Assembly (NCBI GenBank): GCA_030668065.1
Contig: DAOUUS010000021.1
Coordinates: 1 to 12,228 of the forward strand
Length of the DNA: 12,228 nucleotides
Source: Candidatus Methanophagales archaeon
GTDB taxonomy: Archaea; Halobacteriota; Syntropharchaeia; Alkanophagales; Methanospirareceae
Reading direction: 5' to 3'
This document shows, one piece after another, positions 1 to 5,662 of the stretch; the stretch's first letter is position 1, and each line of letters begins with the position of its first letter. Below the pieces are notes generated by a model. It saw nothing but the letters and a program-made list of their open reading frames with translations. It ran no database searches and had not been told where the DNA came from. A program made the translations under genes and the position numbers.

Positions 1-138
1 TATACTCAGCACCGGCATAAACTGCGCTTTTTATTGGCAGAACCAAACCGAAATCACATACAAATAAGGGCACAAGTTTCTTCAGACTACGAGTTCAGAG
101 GGTTGAAAAAGCTCAATCTGTGGCGGTGTGAAGTATAA
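1..138 (+). CDS. possible C-terminal end of a plus-strand gene (5' part outside the window)
   Basis: Plus-strand frame 1 is open from the first base of the window to a TAA at 136-138, giving about 45 residues. They include the stretches HRHKLRFLLAEPNRNHIQ and GLKKLNLWRCEV, which look protein-like, with mixed hydrophobic and basic residues and no low-complexity run. The other two plus frames close within about 65 bases. A 45-codon open stretch is not rare by chance, so the support is weak. If real, the gene converges on dapA, and the T-rich stretch at about 159-175 could serve as its terminator. I do not recognise a family. Confidence 0.35.
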   Translation, partial: YTQHRHKLRFLLAEPNRNHIQIRAQVSSDYEFRGLKKLNLWRCEV

Positions 139-185
139 CCGATCTTGGTTATGAGCATTTTTAAATTTTACCTGCCCGTACCTTA

Positions 186-1073
186 CTACACCAGCCCCTG
201 CCCTTCCAGTACCCGCCTCAACTTCGCTTCGTTAGCAGCACTCAACGCACCCAACGGCAGCCGGACATCTCCAGACGCCAACCCCATAATCTCCGCTGCT
301 TTCTTCACAGGTATCGGATTCGTCTCCAGAAACATCGCCTCAAACAGCGGAAACAACTGCAGATGTGTCTCCAGCGCCTTCTCAACTTCGCCTTTCGACA
401 TCGCAGCCACCATATCACTCATCGGCTTCGGTACAATATTCGCAGCCACCGAAATCACACCCGTTCCACCCAAGCTCATTATAGGCAGCGTAAGGAAATC
501 ATCACCTGCGATTACCGTGAACTCCAAATCACGTTCCTTAGCCAATTTTATAACCGCACCCACCTGTTTCAAATCGCCCGAAGCTTCTTTCACACCTTTT
601 ATATTCGCGACCTCCGCCGCAAGCTCTACCATCGTATCCGCAGTCATATTCAATCCCGTCCGCGAAGCGATATTGTACAAAATCAACGGCAACTCCACCG
701 ATTCACCAATCCGCTTGAAATGCTCCTTCAGCCCACTCACGTTCGGTTTATTGTAATATGGCGTAATCAAGAGGCAACCGTCAACTCCGGCATCTTCCGC
801 ATGTTTCGTGAGTTCTACCGCCTCAGAAGTGTTATTCGAGCCCGTACCCGCTATTACCGGCACCTTTGAGCAGTCCACAACCACATCTACCACTCGCTTA
901 TGTTCTTCCTTAGAAAGTGTTGCCGACTCGCCTGTCGTACCACACGGGACTATTCCTGCTACTCCACCTTCTACCATATAATCCACTAATCGCCTCAAAC
1001 CTTCTACATCTACTTCGTCATCCTTGGTAAAAGGCGTTATAAGCGCAGGACACGCCCCCTGTATATTCAGCAT
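186..1073 (-). CDS. dapA: 4-hydroxy-tetrahydrodipicolinate synthase (DapA)
   Basis: Cytosolic class I aldolase-type enzyme that condenses pyruvate with aspartate semialdehyde, the first committed step of lysine/diaminopimelate synthesis. The protein is 295 residues, the usual family length, with one (beta/alpha)8 barrel. Visible family residues are the GTTGES motif (Thr46, Thr47), PYYNKP (Tyr106/Tyr107), LYN (Tyr133), SRTG (Arg138, substrate carboxylate) and GVKEAS, whose Lys162 forms the Schiff base. I chose the ATG at 1073 because a GAGG Shine-Dalgarno at 1080-1083 lies 6 nt before it and the resulting MLNIQGACPALITPF matches the family N-terminus. A GTG at 1088 would add five residues. The ATG starts one base after the rps17e stop, so it is probably translationally coupled as the last gene of the reductase-rps15-rps17e operon. 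No other lysine gene lies beside it. The related pyruvate aldolases (N-acetylneuraminate lyase, KDG aldolase) are less likely given the residues seen. Confidence 0.95.
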   Translation of the reverse strand: MLNIQGACPALITPFTKDDEVDVEGLRRLVDYMVEGGVAGIVPCGTTGESATLSKEEHKRVVDVVVDCSKVPVIAGTGSNNTSEAVELTKHAEDAGVDGCLLITPYYNKPNVSGLKEHFKRIGESVELPLILYNIASRTGLNMTADTMVELAAEVANIKGVKEASGDLKQVGAVIKLAKERDLEFTVIAGDDFLTLPIMSLGGTGVISVAANIVPKPMSDMVAAMSKGEVEKALETHLQLFPLFEAMFLETNPIPVKKAAEIMGLASGDVRLPLGALSAANEAKLRRVLEGQGLV

Positions 1074-1074
1074 T

Positions 1075-1269
1075 TCAATCCTCTTCACTACTACCCTTCT
1101 TTTTGCGTGCTATATATCCCGCTAATCTGTTTCGTACGCCTTTACTCCTTATATTCGTGTACTCTTCCACCATCTTCTTATTTGCGTCAAAGTCATCAGT
1201 GAACTCATCCACTTCCCGTATCAGTTGCTTTCCCAATTTCTTTATATACGCCGGTTTAATCGCGCCCAC
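1075..1269 (-). CDS. rps17e: small ribosomal subunit protein eS17 (S17e)
   Basis: Protein of the archaeal/eukaryotic 30S/40S subunit with no bacterial counterpart. The 64-residue product has the family hallmarks: an N-terminal IKPAYIKKLGKQLI helix, the FDANKKMVEEYTNIRSKGVRNR core, and AGYIARKKK near the end, followed by a short acidic tail. Length fits archaeal S17e. I chose the GTG at 1269 because MGAIKPAYIKKLG aligns with the typical MGKVRPTFIK start and GAGGGTGA at 1275-1282 sits 5 nt before it. A second in-frame GTG at 1278 would overlap the previous gene by 8 nt and lies inside that Shine-Dalgarno. One base separates the upstream gene's TAG from this start, and dapA begins one base after this stop. 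Expression is probably coupled within the operon. Confidence 0.93.
   Translation of the reverse strand: MGAIKPAYIKKLGKQLIREVDEFTDDFDANKKMVEEYTNIRSKGVRNRLAGYIARKKKGSSEED
1080..1083 (-). promoter_or_regulatory. Shine-Dalgarno of dapA inside the rps17e 3' end
   Basis: GAGG on the minus strand lies 6 nt before the ATG at 1073 and within the last codons of rps17e. It favours the ATG at 1073 over the GTG at 1088 and suggests translational coupling of the two genes. Confidence 0.6.
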
Positions 1270-1270
1270 A

Positions 1271-1498
1271 CTATTCACCCTCGCCCTTTATGTCTTCTGT
1301 GTCCATTGTCAACTCTTCTTCTCCTTTATCTCTCACGTCACTCACGCCAATCATCAAAAACACCGCACCCACTAACAACACGATTATGCCGATTACTCCT
1401 TTGATAATAGTCAATACATCTACACGGAAATACCATATCCCTGCTACGCCCAAAACGACTAACAGAAGTCCCACCAATATCTCCCCATATCCTTTCAT
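1271..1498 (-). CDS. small two-helix membrane protein, function unknown
   Basis: This 75-residue protein has two predicted membrane helices, about residues 6-26 (EILVGLLLVVLGVAGIWYF) and 30-52 (TIIKGVIGIIVLLVGAVFL). They are joined by a short loop carrying Arg25 and Asp27. A highly charged acidic tail (about residues 54-75, rich in Glu and Asp) follows. There are no catalytic motifs or cysteines, and I do not recognise the family. The ATG start is supported by an AGGAGGTGAT Shine-Dalgarno at 1507-1516, 8 nt away, which overlaps the rps15 stop codon. The gene is held between rps15 (9-nt gap) and rps17e (start one base after its stop). It is therefore probably expressed with ribosomal proteins, but a ribosomal role is only inference. 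The frame is open with sensible hydrophobic periodicity, so I regard it as a real gene. Confidence 0.8.
   Translation of the reverse strand: MKGYGEILVGLLLVVLGVAGIWYFRVDVLTIIKGVIGIIVLLVGAVFLMIGVSDVRDKGEEELTMDTEDIKGEGE
1275..1282 (-). promoter_or_regulatory. Shine-Dalgarno deciding the rps17e start
   Basis: GAGGGTGA on the minus strand, 5 nt before the GTG at 1269, lies inside the last codons of the upstream membrane-protein gene. It makes 1269 the better start and implies coupled translation. Confidence 0.6.
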
Positions 1499-1506
1499 GT
1501 TTCAAT

Positions 1507-1516
1507 ATCACCTCCT
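1507..1516 (-). promoter_or_regulatory. near-perfect Shine-Dalgarno overlapping the rps15 stop codon
   Basis: AGGAGGTGAT on the minus strand contains the last two Arg codons and the TGA stop of rps15 (1508-1510). It lies 8 nt before the ATG of the 75-residue membrane protein. It is the strongest ribosome binding site in the window, suggesting efficient re-initiation. Confidence 0.7.
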
Positions 1517-1972
1517 AAGAACAAATTCAGCAATTTCTGGCTTGTAGCGCCAATCCATAGCTAAAACTTTTTCACGCCTATAATACTTTACAAGCCGTCT
1601 TATCTTAGATTCCGTTAACTGTAGTGCTCTTTTATTATGGACATCTTTCTTATTCAATTCTATGTGCTTCCTGACTCGAAGCGCTTTTCGCATCAAATTC
1701 TGTAGGTCTTCTGGTATCTCGGGTGCAATATTCTGTTCCTTTAAAATACCCGTCATCTTTTTTCCCGTGACATGTGCAACACACGGCATACCATAGCTAT
1801 CCCTAAGCTCTATACCTATCTCGCTTGTTGAAAGTCCCTGGTTATACAGCGTAACTACCTTCGTCTCTACTTCCTCCGCCGACAAATCTAGCCATTCCGG
1901 TGCCCCCGTCCTGCGGCTAAGCGACCTCTTAGACCCAGACTTACCTCTCCGCCTTGCATACATCCTTGCCAT
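1508..1972 (-). CDS. rps15: small ribosomal subunit protein uS15 (S15)
   Basis: S15 binds the central domain of 16S rRNA and helps build the platform of the small subunit. The 154-residue protein is the long archaeal/eukaryotic form. The N-terminal extension (about residues 1-85) starts MARMYARRRGKSGSKR and includes the PEWLDLSAEEVE segment. The conserved S15 helical core runs from about residue 87 to 150, with HIELNKKDVHNKRALQ (about 103-118) and IRRLVKYYRR (about 124-133), which contact rRNA. The ATG at 1972 is preceded by an AGGGA Shine-Dalgarno about 9 nt upstream, and the gap to the reductase gene is 17 nt. It is probably in the same transcript as the reductase and the downstream membrane protein, rps17e and dapA. 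Confidence 0.96.
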   Translation of the reverse strand: MARMYARRRGKSGSKRSLSRRTGAPEWLDLSAEEVETKVVTLYNQGLSTSEIGIELRDSYGMPCVAHVTGKKMTGILKEQNIAPEIPEDLQNLMRKALRVRKHIELNKKDVHNKRALQLTESKIRRLVKYYRREKVLAMDWRYKPEIAEFVLRR

Positions 1973-1989
1973 TTTATACGTCCCTTTTC

Positions 1990-3258
1990 TTAATTACCTA
2001 ATCTTCGCTTAGCATATAAATATTTTATAATATTCCTTGCTGTTAATTTGAAAAGTACAGGATTTTTTAAAAATTCACGGAATGCCAGTGCTTGATAGTC
2101 CATATCGCCATGTTTCGTTATTCGCTGCAACATATCCTCTTGAGATAGTACCCGGCATATCGTATCGAAGTCTCCATCGTTGAGTATACACCGCAATTTA
2201 TGCACCTTCAACCCAAACGCTATCTCTGCCCCTATCTCCGCCCGCCACTTAGTTTCATACTCGCGCAGCACACCCATGTCATTCTTCAAACACGCTTCTG
2301 CCGCTATCGCCCCCGCTATCTTACCACATTTCAAGCCATAAAATACGCCTCCGCCCGTGATCGGCTTAACCTGTGCCGCTGCATCCCCCACTAGCATAAT
2401 ACCGTTGCCGTCATTTATTTTCACTGTACTCTGACCTTGCATTCGCCTTTGCAGTCCTGCACCTGCGGGTATGGGGATTGCGCCACCCATGAAACCTGAC
2501 TGCGTGCCTTTGTACCTCTTTGCAATTTCTGGATGCTCAGCCAAAAACCGTTTAAAAAACGGCATTGGACTTGGATGCGGTGAACACCTTTTATCTGTGC
2601 ATAGACCGATCCGAGCAACCTTTTCCGCTACAAGTGGGATAGTCCATGCAAAGAAACCCGGCGCTATGGTTCTACCCACAAAAATATCTGCAAATGCTTC
2701 GTCCGCATCATATTCGCCCTCCACTTGCACGCAGTTCAAGTAGTTTCTTGTGGCGGTCATCGCAGCCATCTTTGCCACACTGCTCTTCACACCGTCAGCG
2801 CCAATGACAACGGTTGCTTTTAGTTCCACTTTGCCATCCACAGTATCTACTAATAATGTTTGCTTTTCCCCTCCGCATCCCTTTTTTATCTTCTTTAACT
2901 TGCCCCCAAGAATTATGTCCGCACCTTCTTCCTGCGCCGCTTTTGCCAATGCCTTGTCAAAAACGTTTCGCCTTATGGCAAATGCACTCTTCTCCGGCGA
3001 TGGTACTTCTATCCTCAATTCGTAGGAATGCGAACGAACAATAGCACCTTTTATCTCGTTGTTTATGAATGGTTTTACATCTTTCAGTTCGCTCTCTTCT
3101 ATCGCTCTTTTACTTATAAGCCCCGCACATTGTATGGGTTCACCTAGTTCTGCACTCTTCTCCACAATTAACGTAGAAGCTCCCGCTTTCGATACATATT
3201 TCGCGGCCATGCAGCCCGAAGGTCCTGCACCCACCACCACGACATCATATTCGAGCAT
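1990..3258 (-). CDS. geranylgeranyl reductase family flavoprotein (archaeal lipid saturation)
   Basis: FAD-dependent reductase of the geranylgeranyl reductase family. In archaea these enzymes hydrogenate the geranylgeranyl chains of membrane ether lipids. The 422-residue protein starts with a Rossmann FAD-binding motif, VVGAGPSG (Gly10, Gly12, Gly15). It then has PIQCAGLIS with the conserved Cys44, GADGVKSS (153-160), the substrate-pocket signature FAWTIP followed by a spaced Gly (about 203-218), and the second FAD motif MLVGDAAAQVKPITGGG (288-304). No signal peptide or membrane helix is seen, so it should act at the inner face of the membrane. It heads the operon with rps15. A TATA-like box lies 29-36 nt before the ATG, so the leader should be only about 8 nt, and no clear Shine-Dalgarno is visible. 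Substrate (digeranylgeranylglyceryl phospholipid or a free prenyl chain) cannot be told from sequence alone. Confidence 0.9.
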   Translation of the reverse strand: MLEYDVVVVGAGPSGCMAAKYVSKAGASTLIVEKSAELGEPIQCAGLISKRAIEESELKDVKPFINNEIKGAIVRSHSYELRIEVPSPEKSAFAIRRNVFDKALAKAAQEEGADIILGGKLKKIKKGCGGEKQTLLVDTVDGKVELKATVVIGADGVKSSVAKMAAMTATRNYLNCVQVEGEYDADEAFADIFVGRTIAPGFFAWTIPLVAEKVARIGLCTDKRCSPHPSPMPFFKRFLAEHPEIAKRYKGTQSGFMGGAIPIPAGAGLQRRMQGQSTVKINDGNGIMLVGDAAAQVKPITGGGVFYGLKCGKIAGAIAAEACLKNDMGVLREYETKWRAEIGAEIAFGLKVHKLRCILNDGDFDTICRVLSQEDMLQRITKHGDMDYQALAFREFLKNPVLFKLTARNIIKYLYAKRRLGN

Positions 3259-3284
3259 AACAAATTCATAAACTCAGCCACTTT

Positions 3285-3295
3285 TATTTTATATC
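3285..3295. promoter_or_regulatory. shared TATA-like core of the divergent reductase/rpl24 promoter
   Basis: The minus strand reads GATATAAAATA, a good archaeal TATA box centred about 33 nt before the reductase ATG. The plus strand reads TATTTTATATC, which is also TATA-like and about 70 nt before the rpl24 ATG. The 103-nt gap holds no other strong box, apart from a weaker TTAATAAAC at 3304-3312 for rpl24. The assignment to the reductase is the firmer of the two. Confidence 0.5.
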
Positions 3296-3361
3296 TGAAA
3301 AGGTTAATAAACAACATTAGTGAAGTAAATTAACCGAACAGGTTTGAGGTGATGAAAGAGA

Positions 3362-3715
3362 ATGGAAAAATCTAAACAGCCACGGAAACAGAGAAAAGCA
3401 AGGTATAACGCACCTTTGCACGTGCGACACAAGTTCATGGGTGCACTGCTTTCTGACGAACTGCAGGGTAAATATGAGAAGAGGGGCTTTCCGCTGCGAA
3501 AAGGGGATACAGTAAAGGTAATGAGAGGGGACGATAAAGGAACGACAGGAAAAGTAAGGACCATAGACCTGAAGCGGGAGAAGATAACAGTGGAAGGAGT
3601 TGTCGTTGCGAGGTCTGACTTATCCGAGGTGCCACGACCCATACATCCATCTAATGTGAGGATAACCAAGTTAGAGTTGAAAGATAAGCTAAGGGAAACT
3701 GCATTGAGCCGATAA
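3362..3715 (+). CDS. rpl24: large ribosomal subunit protein uL24 (L24, eukaryotic L26 type)
   Basis: L24 is a primary binder of 23S rRNA and an early factor in large-subunit assembly. The 117-residue protein has a basic N-terminal arm (KQPRKQRKARYNAPLHVR) and an archaeal/eukaryotic helix with HKFMGALLSDELQGKY (about 23-38). The KOW domain (about 46-80) is RKGDTVKVMRGDDKGTTGKV. A C-terminal HPSNVRITKLELKDKLR extension follows. Length and order of parts match archaeal L24. GAGGTGAT at 3346-3353 lies 8 nt before the ATG. The gene stands alone on the plus strand, divergent from the lipid reductase operon and convergent with the HD-domain gene. In most archaea rpl24 sits in the spc operon between rpl14 and rps4e, so this position is odd. 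It may be a relocated single copy or a paralogue. Confidence 0.95.
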   Translation: MEKSKQPRKQRKARYNAPLHVRHKFMGALLSDELQGKYEKRGFPLRKGDTVKVMRGDDKGTTGKVRTIDLKREKITVEGVVVARSDLSEVPRPIHPSNVRITKLELKDKLRETALSR

Positions 3716-3763
3716 AGATTGAAGCACCAAATCCTAAAAGAAAGGGATGTTTTGAATTCTGTG

Positions 3764-4300
3764 TTACTCGTTACCCATCACTTCCTCATGTAGCGCCATT
3801 GCCCTAGTTATGGTTGGGTGCGTTGTACCTAACTTCCTCTTCAAGTCCGCTATTGCTTCTTCTATGCTCGTTCTTCTCGCTCTACTAATCAAGTTATCGG
3901 CATCTGCTACTACCTTCTCCTCCATCGTCTCTGGCATGAACTCCTTCGCGGGTAACCCCAGTGTCTTCGCTTCCGCCGCCGTTATCCCCGCACCTACATG
4001 CCGTTCTAATATTCTCACCACAGTTTCAGGTAGCCCTAACTCTTTTGCCATTTCGCCACCCACAACGCCGTGATCCACACCATGTGTGCGAGCTCTACCT
4101 AAATCATGTAGCAACGCACCCGTATAAACCAGTTGCTCATCTACATTATCCGAACCCTCAATACGATTTCGGTTAACAGCGATTTCCAGCGCAAGTTCTG
4201 CAACCGCCACACAATGTTTAATTACCGAGGCTTTACATCCCGCACCTCTCAACAACATTGTGCACTCTTTGTTTATTCGTTCTTTATCTTCTCTTTCCAC
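3764..4300 (-). CDS. HD-domain metal-dependent phosphohydrolase (HDIG, TIGR00295-like)
   Basis: Predicted soluble HD-superfamily phosphohydrolase of 178 residues. The metal ligands are visible in order: His29 (VIKHC), His65-Asp66 (GALLHDLGRA), His73 and His77 (THGVDHG), His101 (LERHVG) and Asp133 or Asp135 (VADADNL). The layout and size match the small archaeal HDIG proteins of the TIGR00295 type, whose substrate is not established to my knowledge. A GTG start at 4300 is chosen because the helix before His29 (KERINKECTMLLRGAGC) is part of the family fold. An in-frame ATG at 4258 would cut it. The GTG start overlaps the end of tfe by 28 nt, so the two genes are very probably co-transcribed. 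The gene ends 48 nt from the convergent rpl24. Nucleotide or RNA phosphodiester substrates are possible. Confidence 0.85.
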   Translation of the reverse strand: MEREDKERINKECTMLLRGAGCKASVIKHCVAVAELALEIAVNRNRIEGSDNVDEQLVYTGALLHDLGRARTHGVDHGVVGGEMAKELGLPETVVRILERHVGAGITAAEAKTLGLPAKEFMPETMEEKVVADADNLISRARRTSIEEAIADLKRKLGTTHPTITRAMALHEEVMGNE

Positions 4301-4782
4301 TTCTCTAGCTTCGCTATCTGCCCCTCTAACGAACTTATTAAATCCTCATTAGCAACATACTCAAAATTCGCGCCACACTCGGCACACAAGAAGTTATCAG
4401 CCGCTGCCTCTTCAAATAAAACACGTTGACACTCACACTGATAAAACACACCTTTCTGTTCCTCTTCAAGCTGCCCGTTTAGCTCCGCTAGTTTACCATC
4501 CGCTTCGTCTTCCATTATCTTCTTCACGTTATTGTAATTAAACCGCCACAGATAGGTAATCCAGCCACTGTTGTCATCCCGCTCAGTCCTGTACTCCGCT
4601 ATCCGATTCTCGTATAACCTATATAACGTTTTCCTTACCGCTGTGAGTTTCGTATCGCTTAGCTTTGCGATCTCCTCATCCGTTATCTCACCCTCGGGGA
4701 CGGTCATCATTATCTTCAATCCTTCATCCCCTATTCTCTTCCTGAAATATTCCTTCACCACGAAATTGTCTGGCTCTAACAT
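4273..4782 (-). CDS. tfe: transcription factor E, alpha subunit (TFE, TFIIE-alpha homologue)
   Basis: TFE joins RNA polymerase at the clamp, helps open the promoter and stabilises the transcription bubble. The 169-residue protein begins with the winged-helix domain (about 1-85), which includes GLKIMMTVPEGEITDEEIAK, VRKTLYRLYENRIAEY and the wing ending in WITYLWRF. A charged helix (about 86-110) links it to a C-terminal zinc ribbon (about 113-143) with FYQCECQRVLFEEA and FLCAECG. The ligands would be Cys116, Cys118, Cys133 and Cys136. The first knuckle is C-x-C followed by one residue before the conserved Arg. The usual spacing is CxxC plus two residues, so this knuckle is two residues short. 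A lysine-rich coiled segment ends the protein. GGTGA lies about 9 nt before the ATG. The gene follows rrp42 after 76 nt, with its own promoter, and overlaps the HD gene by 28 nt. Confidence 0.93.
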   Translation of the reverse strand: MLEPDNFVVKEYFRKRIGDEGLKIMMTVPEGEITDEEIAKLSDTKLTAVRKTLYRLYENRIAEYRTERDDNSGWITYLWRFNYNNVKKIMEDEADGKLAELNGQLEEEQKGVFYQCECQRVLFEEAAADNFLCAECGANFEYVANEDLISSLEGQIAKLEKWKEKIKNE

Positions 4783-4820
4783 CCGCTACTATCACCCTAT
4801 TACTAATAATATAGTTCCCG

Positions 4821-4836
4821 ATTAATTAAACTTTCG
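4821..4836 (-). promoter_or_regulatory. BRE/TATA promoter of tfe
   Basis: The minus strand reads CGAAAG followed directly by TTTAATTAAT, a BRE-like purine run joined to a TATA-like box. Transcription would start near 4801, leaving a leader of about 20 nt that keeps the GGTGA Shine-Dalgarno. It lies in the 76-nt gap after rrp42, so tfe can be expressed apart from the exosome operon. Confidence 0.55.
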
Positions 4837-4858
4837 GTATTTTCATCTCAGGAAAGTC

Positions 4859-5644
4859 TTAGGAAGGCACATTAAGGAACTTTTCTCTTATCTCCCCCGC
4901 CTTTTCTATTCCTAGCTCCACCATCTCCACTATCGTTTCTTCCTTCATACCGTAACTCCCGGTCTTCTGTAGCCCGGACAAAGAACCATCGGCATTGGAA
5001 ATTACCGTCAACCTGTTTGTAGCCGCGTTCTCTTCATTACAGGTCGGGTCTACCACAATAGTCCCGTCTATTTCTACCATCGTTACAGCCACTGGAGTAT
5101 CATGCACTTGGAGTGTTTCTTCACCTGTTAAGCCATATTTTTCATTCGGTACACGGATATTCTGAAGCGCAGCAATAGCGCCTAATGCAGCCGCATCTAC
5201 CAGATTACCATTGTTGTCCAATACATGTATATCTAAAAATAGTATCCACACCTTCTCCCCCTCTTCTATGCACAATTTTCCCAAGTCTATAACCCCTGAA
5301 CCACGGATTCCTCGGTCCACAACTCGCGCTAATTGTATACTTTTTTCATTTGGTGGCCCCGACTCAAACTCGGGTGACGCCAACGGAACAAGCTCCGCAT
5401 TCGTTATTAATACGCCTTCTGTCGGAGAATCTGGGAAAGGCGAGCCAACTTCGAGTTTCGCGCCTACTAAAACCTCTGTATCCCCTAGTTTCACACATGC
5501 CGAACCTTCCGCCTTATTCATTATATCCCGTTTTAGACTTATTTCCCGGTATTCGCGGAAACCTCTACCATCTTCTCTATCACCCTCACTTAGCATGTTA
5601 CGAACAAAATCTTTCCTTACATCATCCATAATTTCAAGTCCCAT
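4859..5644 (-). CDS. rrp42: archaeal exosome subunit Rrp42 (RNase PH fold, non-catalytic)
   Basis: Rrp42 alternates with Rrp41 in the hexameric ring of the archaeal exosome, which trims and tails RNA 3' ends in the cytoplasm. It does not carry the active site but completes the RNA channel. The 261-residue protein has the RNase PH fold: EDGRGFREYREI (24-35), the strand set including GDTEVLVGAKLEVGSPFPDSPTEG, an Arg-rich RNA-binding segment LARVVDRGIRGSG (105-117), and HDTPVAVTMVEIDG (181-194). The position matching the paired catalytic acids of Rrp41 reads VDPTCNEENAAT instead, as expected for this subunit. The length is normal. AGGAGAA at 5651-5657 lies 6 nt before the ATG, and the gap to rrp41 is 18 nt. 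It is the last gene of the psmA-exosome block. Confidence 0.96.
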   Translation of the reverse strand: MGLEIMDDVRKDFVRNMLSEGDREDGRGFREYREISLKRDIMNKAEGSACVKLGDTEVLVGAKLEVGSPFPDSPTEGVLITNAELVPLASPEFESGPPNEKSIQLARVVDRGIRGSGVIDLGKLCIEEGEKVWILFLDIHVLDNNGNLVDAAALGAIAALQNIRVPNEKYGLTGEETLQVHDTPVAVTMVEIDGTIVVDPTCNEENAATNRLTVISNADGSLSGLQKTGSYGMKEETIVEMVELGIEKAGEIREKFLNVPS

Positions 5645-5662
5645 CTCTATTTCTCCTTGTTC

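Noticed and set aside
145..756. A 203-codon open frame on the plus strand
   Set aside because: It lies antisense to dapA, whose conserved active-site motifs are all present on the other strand. The plus-strand protein is rich in Ser/Thr/Pro, as expected of a shadow frame.
1071..1088. GTG at 1088 as the dapA start
   Set aside because: It would overlap rps17e and add five residues not typical of DapA. The ATG at 1073 has a GAGG at ideal distance and gives the normal N-terminus.
3349..3355. GTGATGA upstream of rpl24, resembling the C box of a C/D box guide RNA
   Set aside because: It is part of the rpl24 Shine-Dalgarno, and no D box (CTGA) or C'/D' pair follows at the needed distance.
3304..3669. 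A 121-codon open frame on the minus strand opposite rpl24
   Set aside because: The plus strand encodes a complete L24 with a good Shine-Dalgarno. The minus frame has no recognisable domain and runs into the divergent promoter gap.
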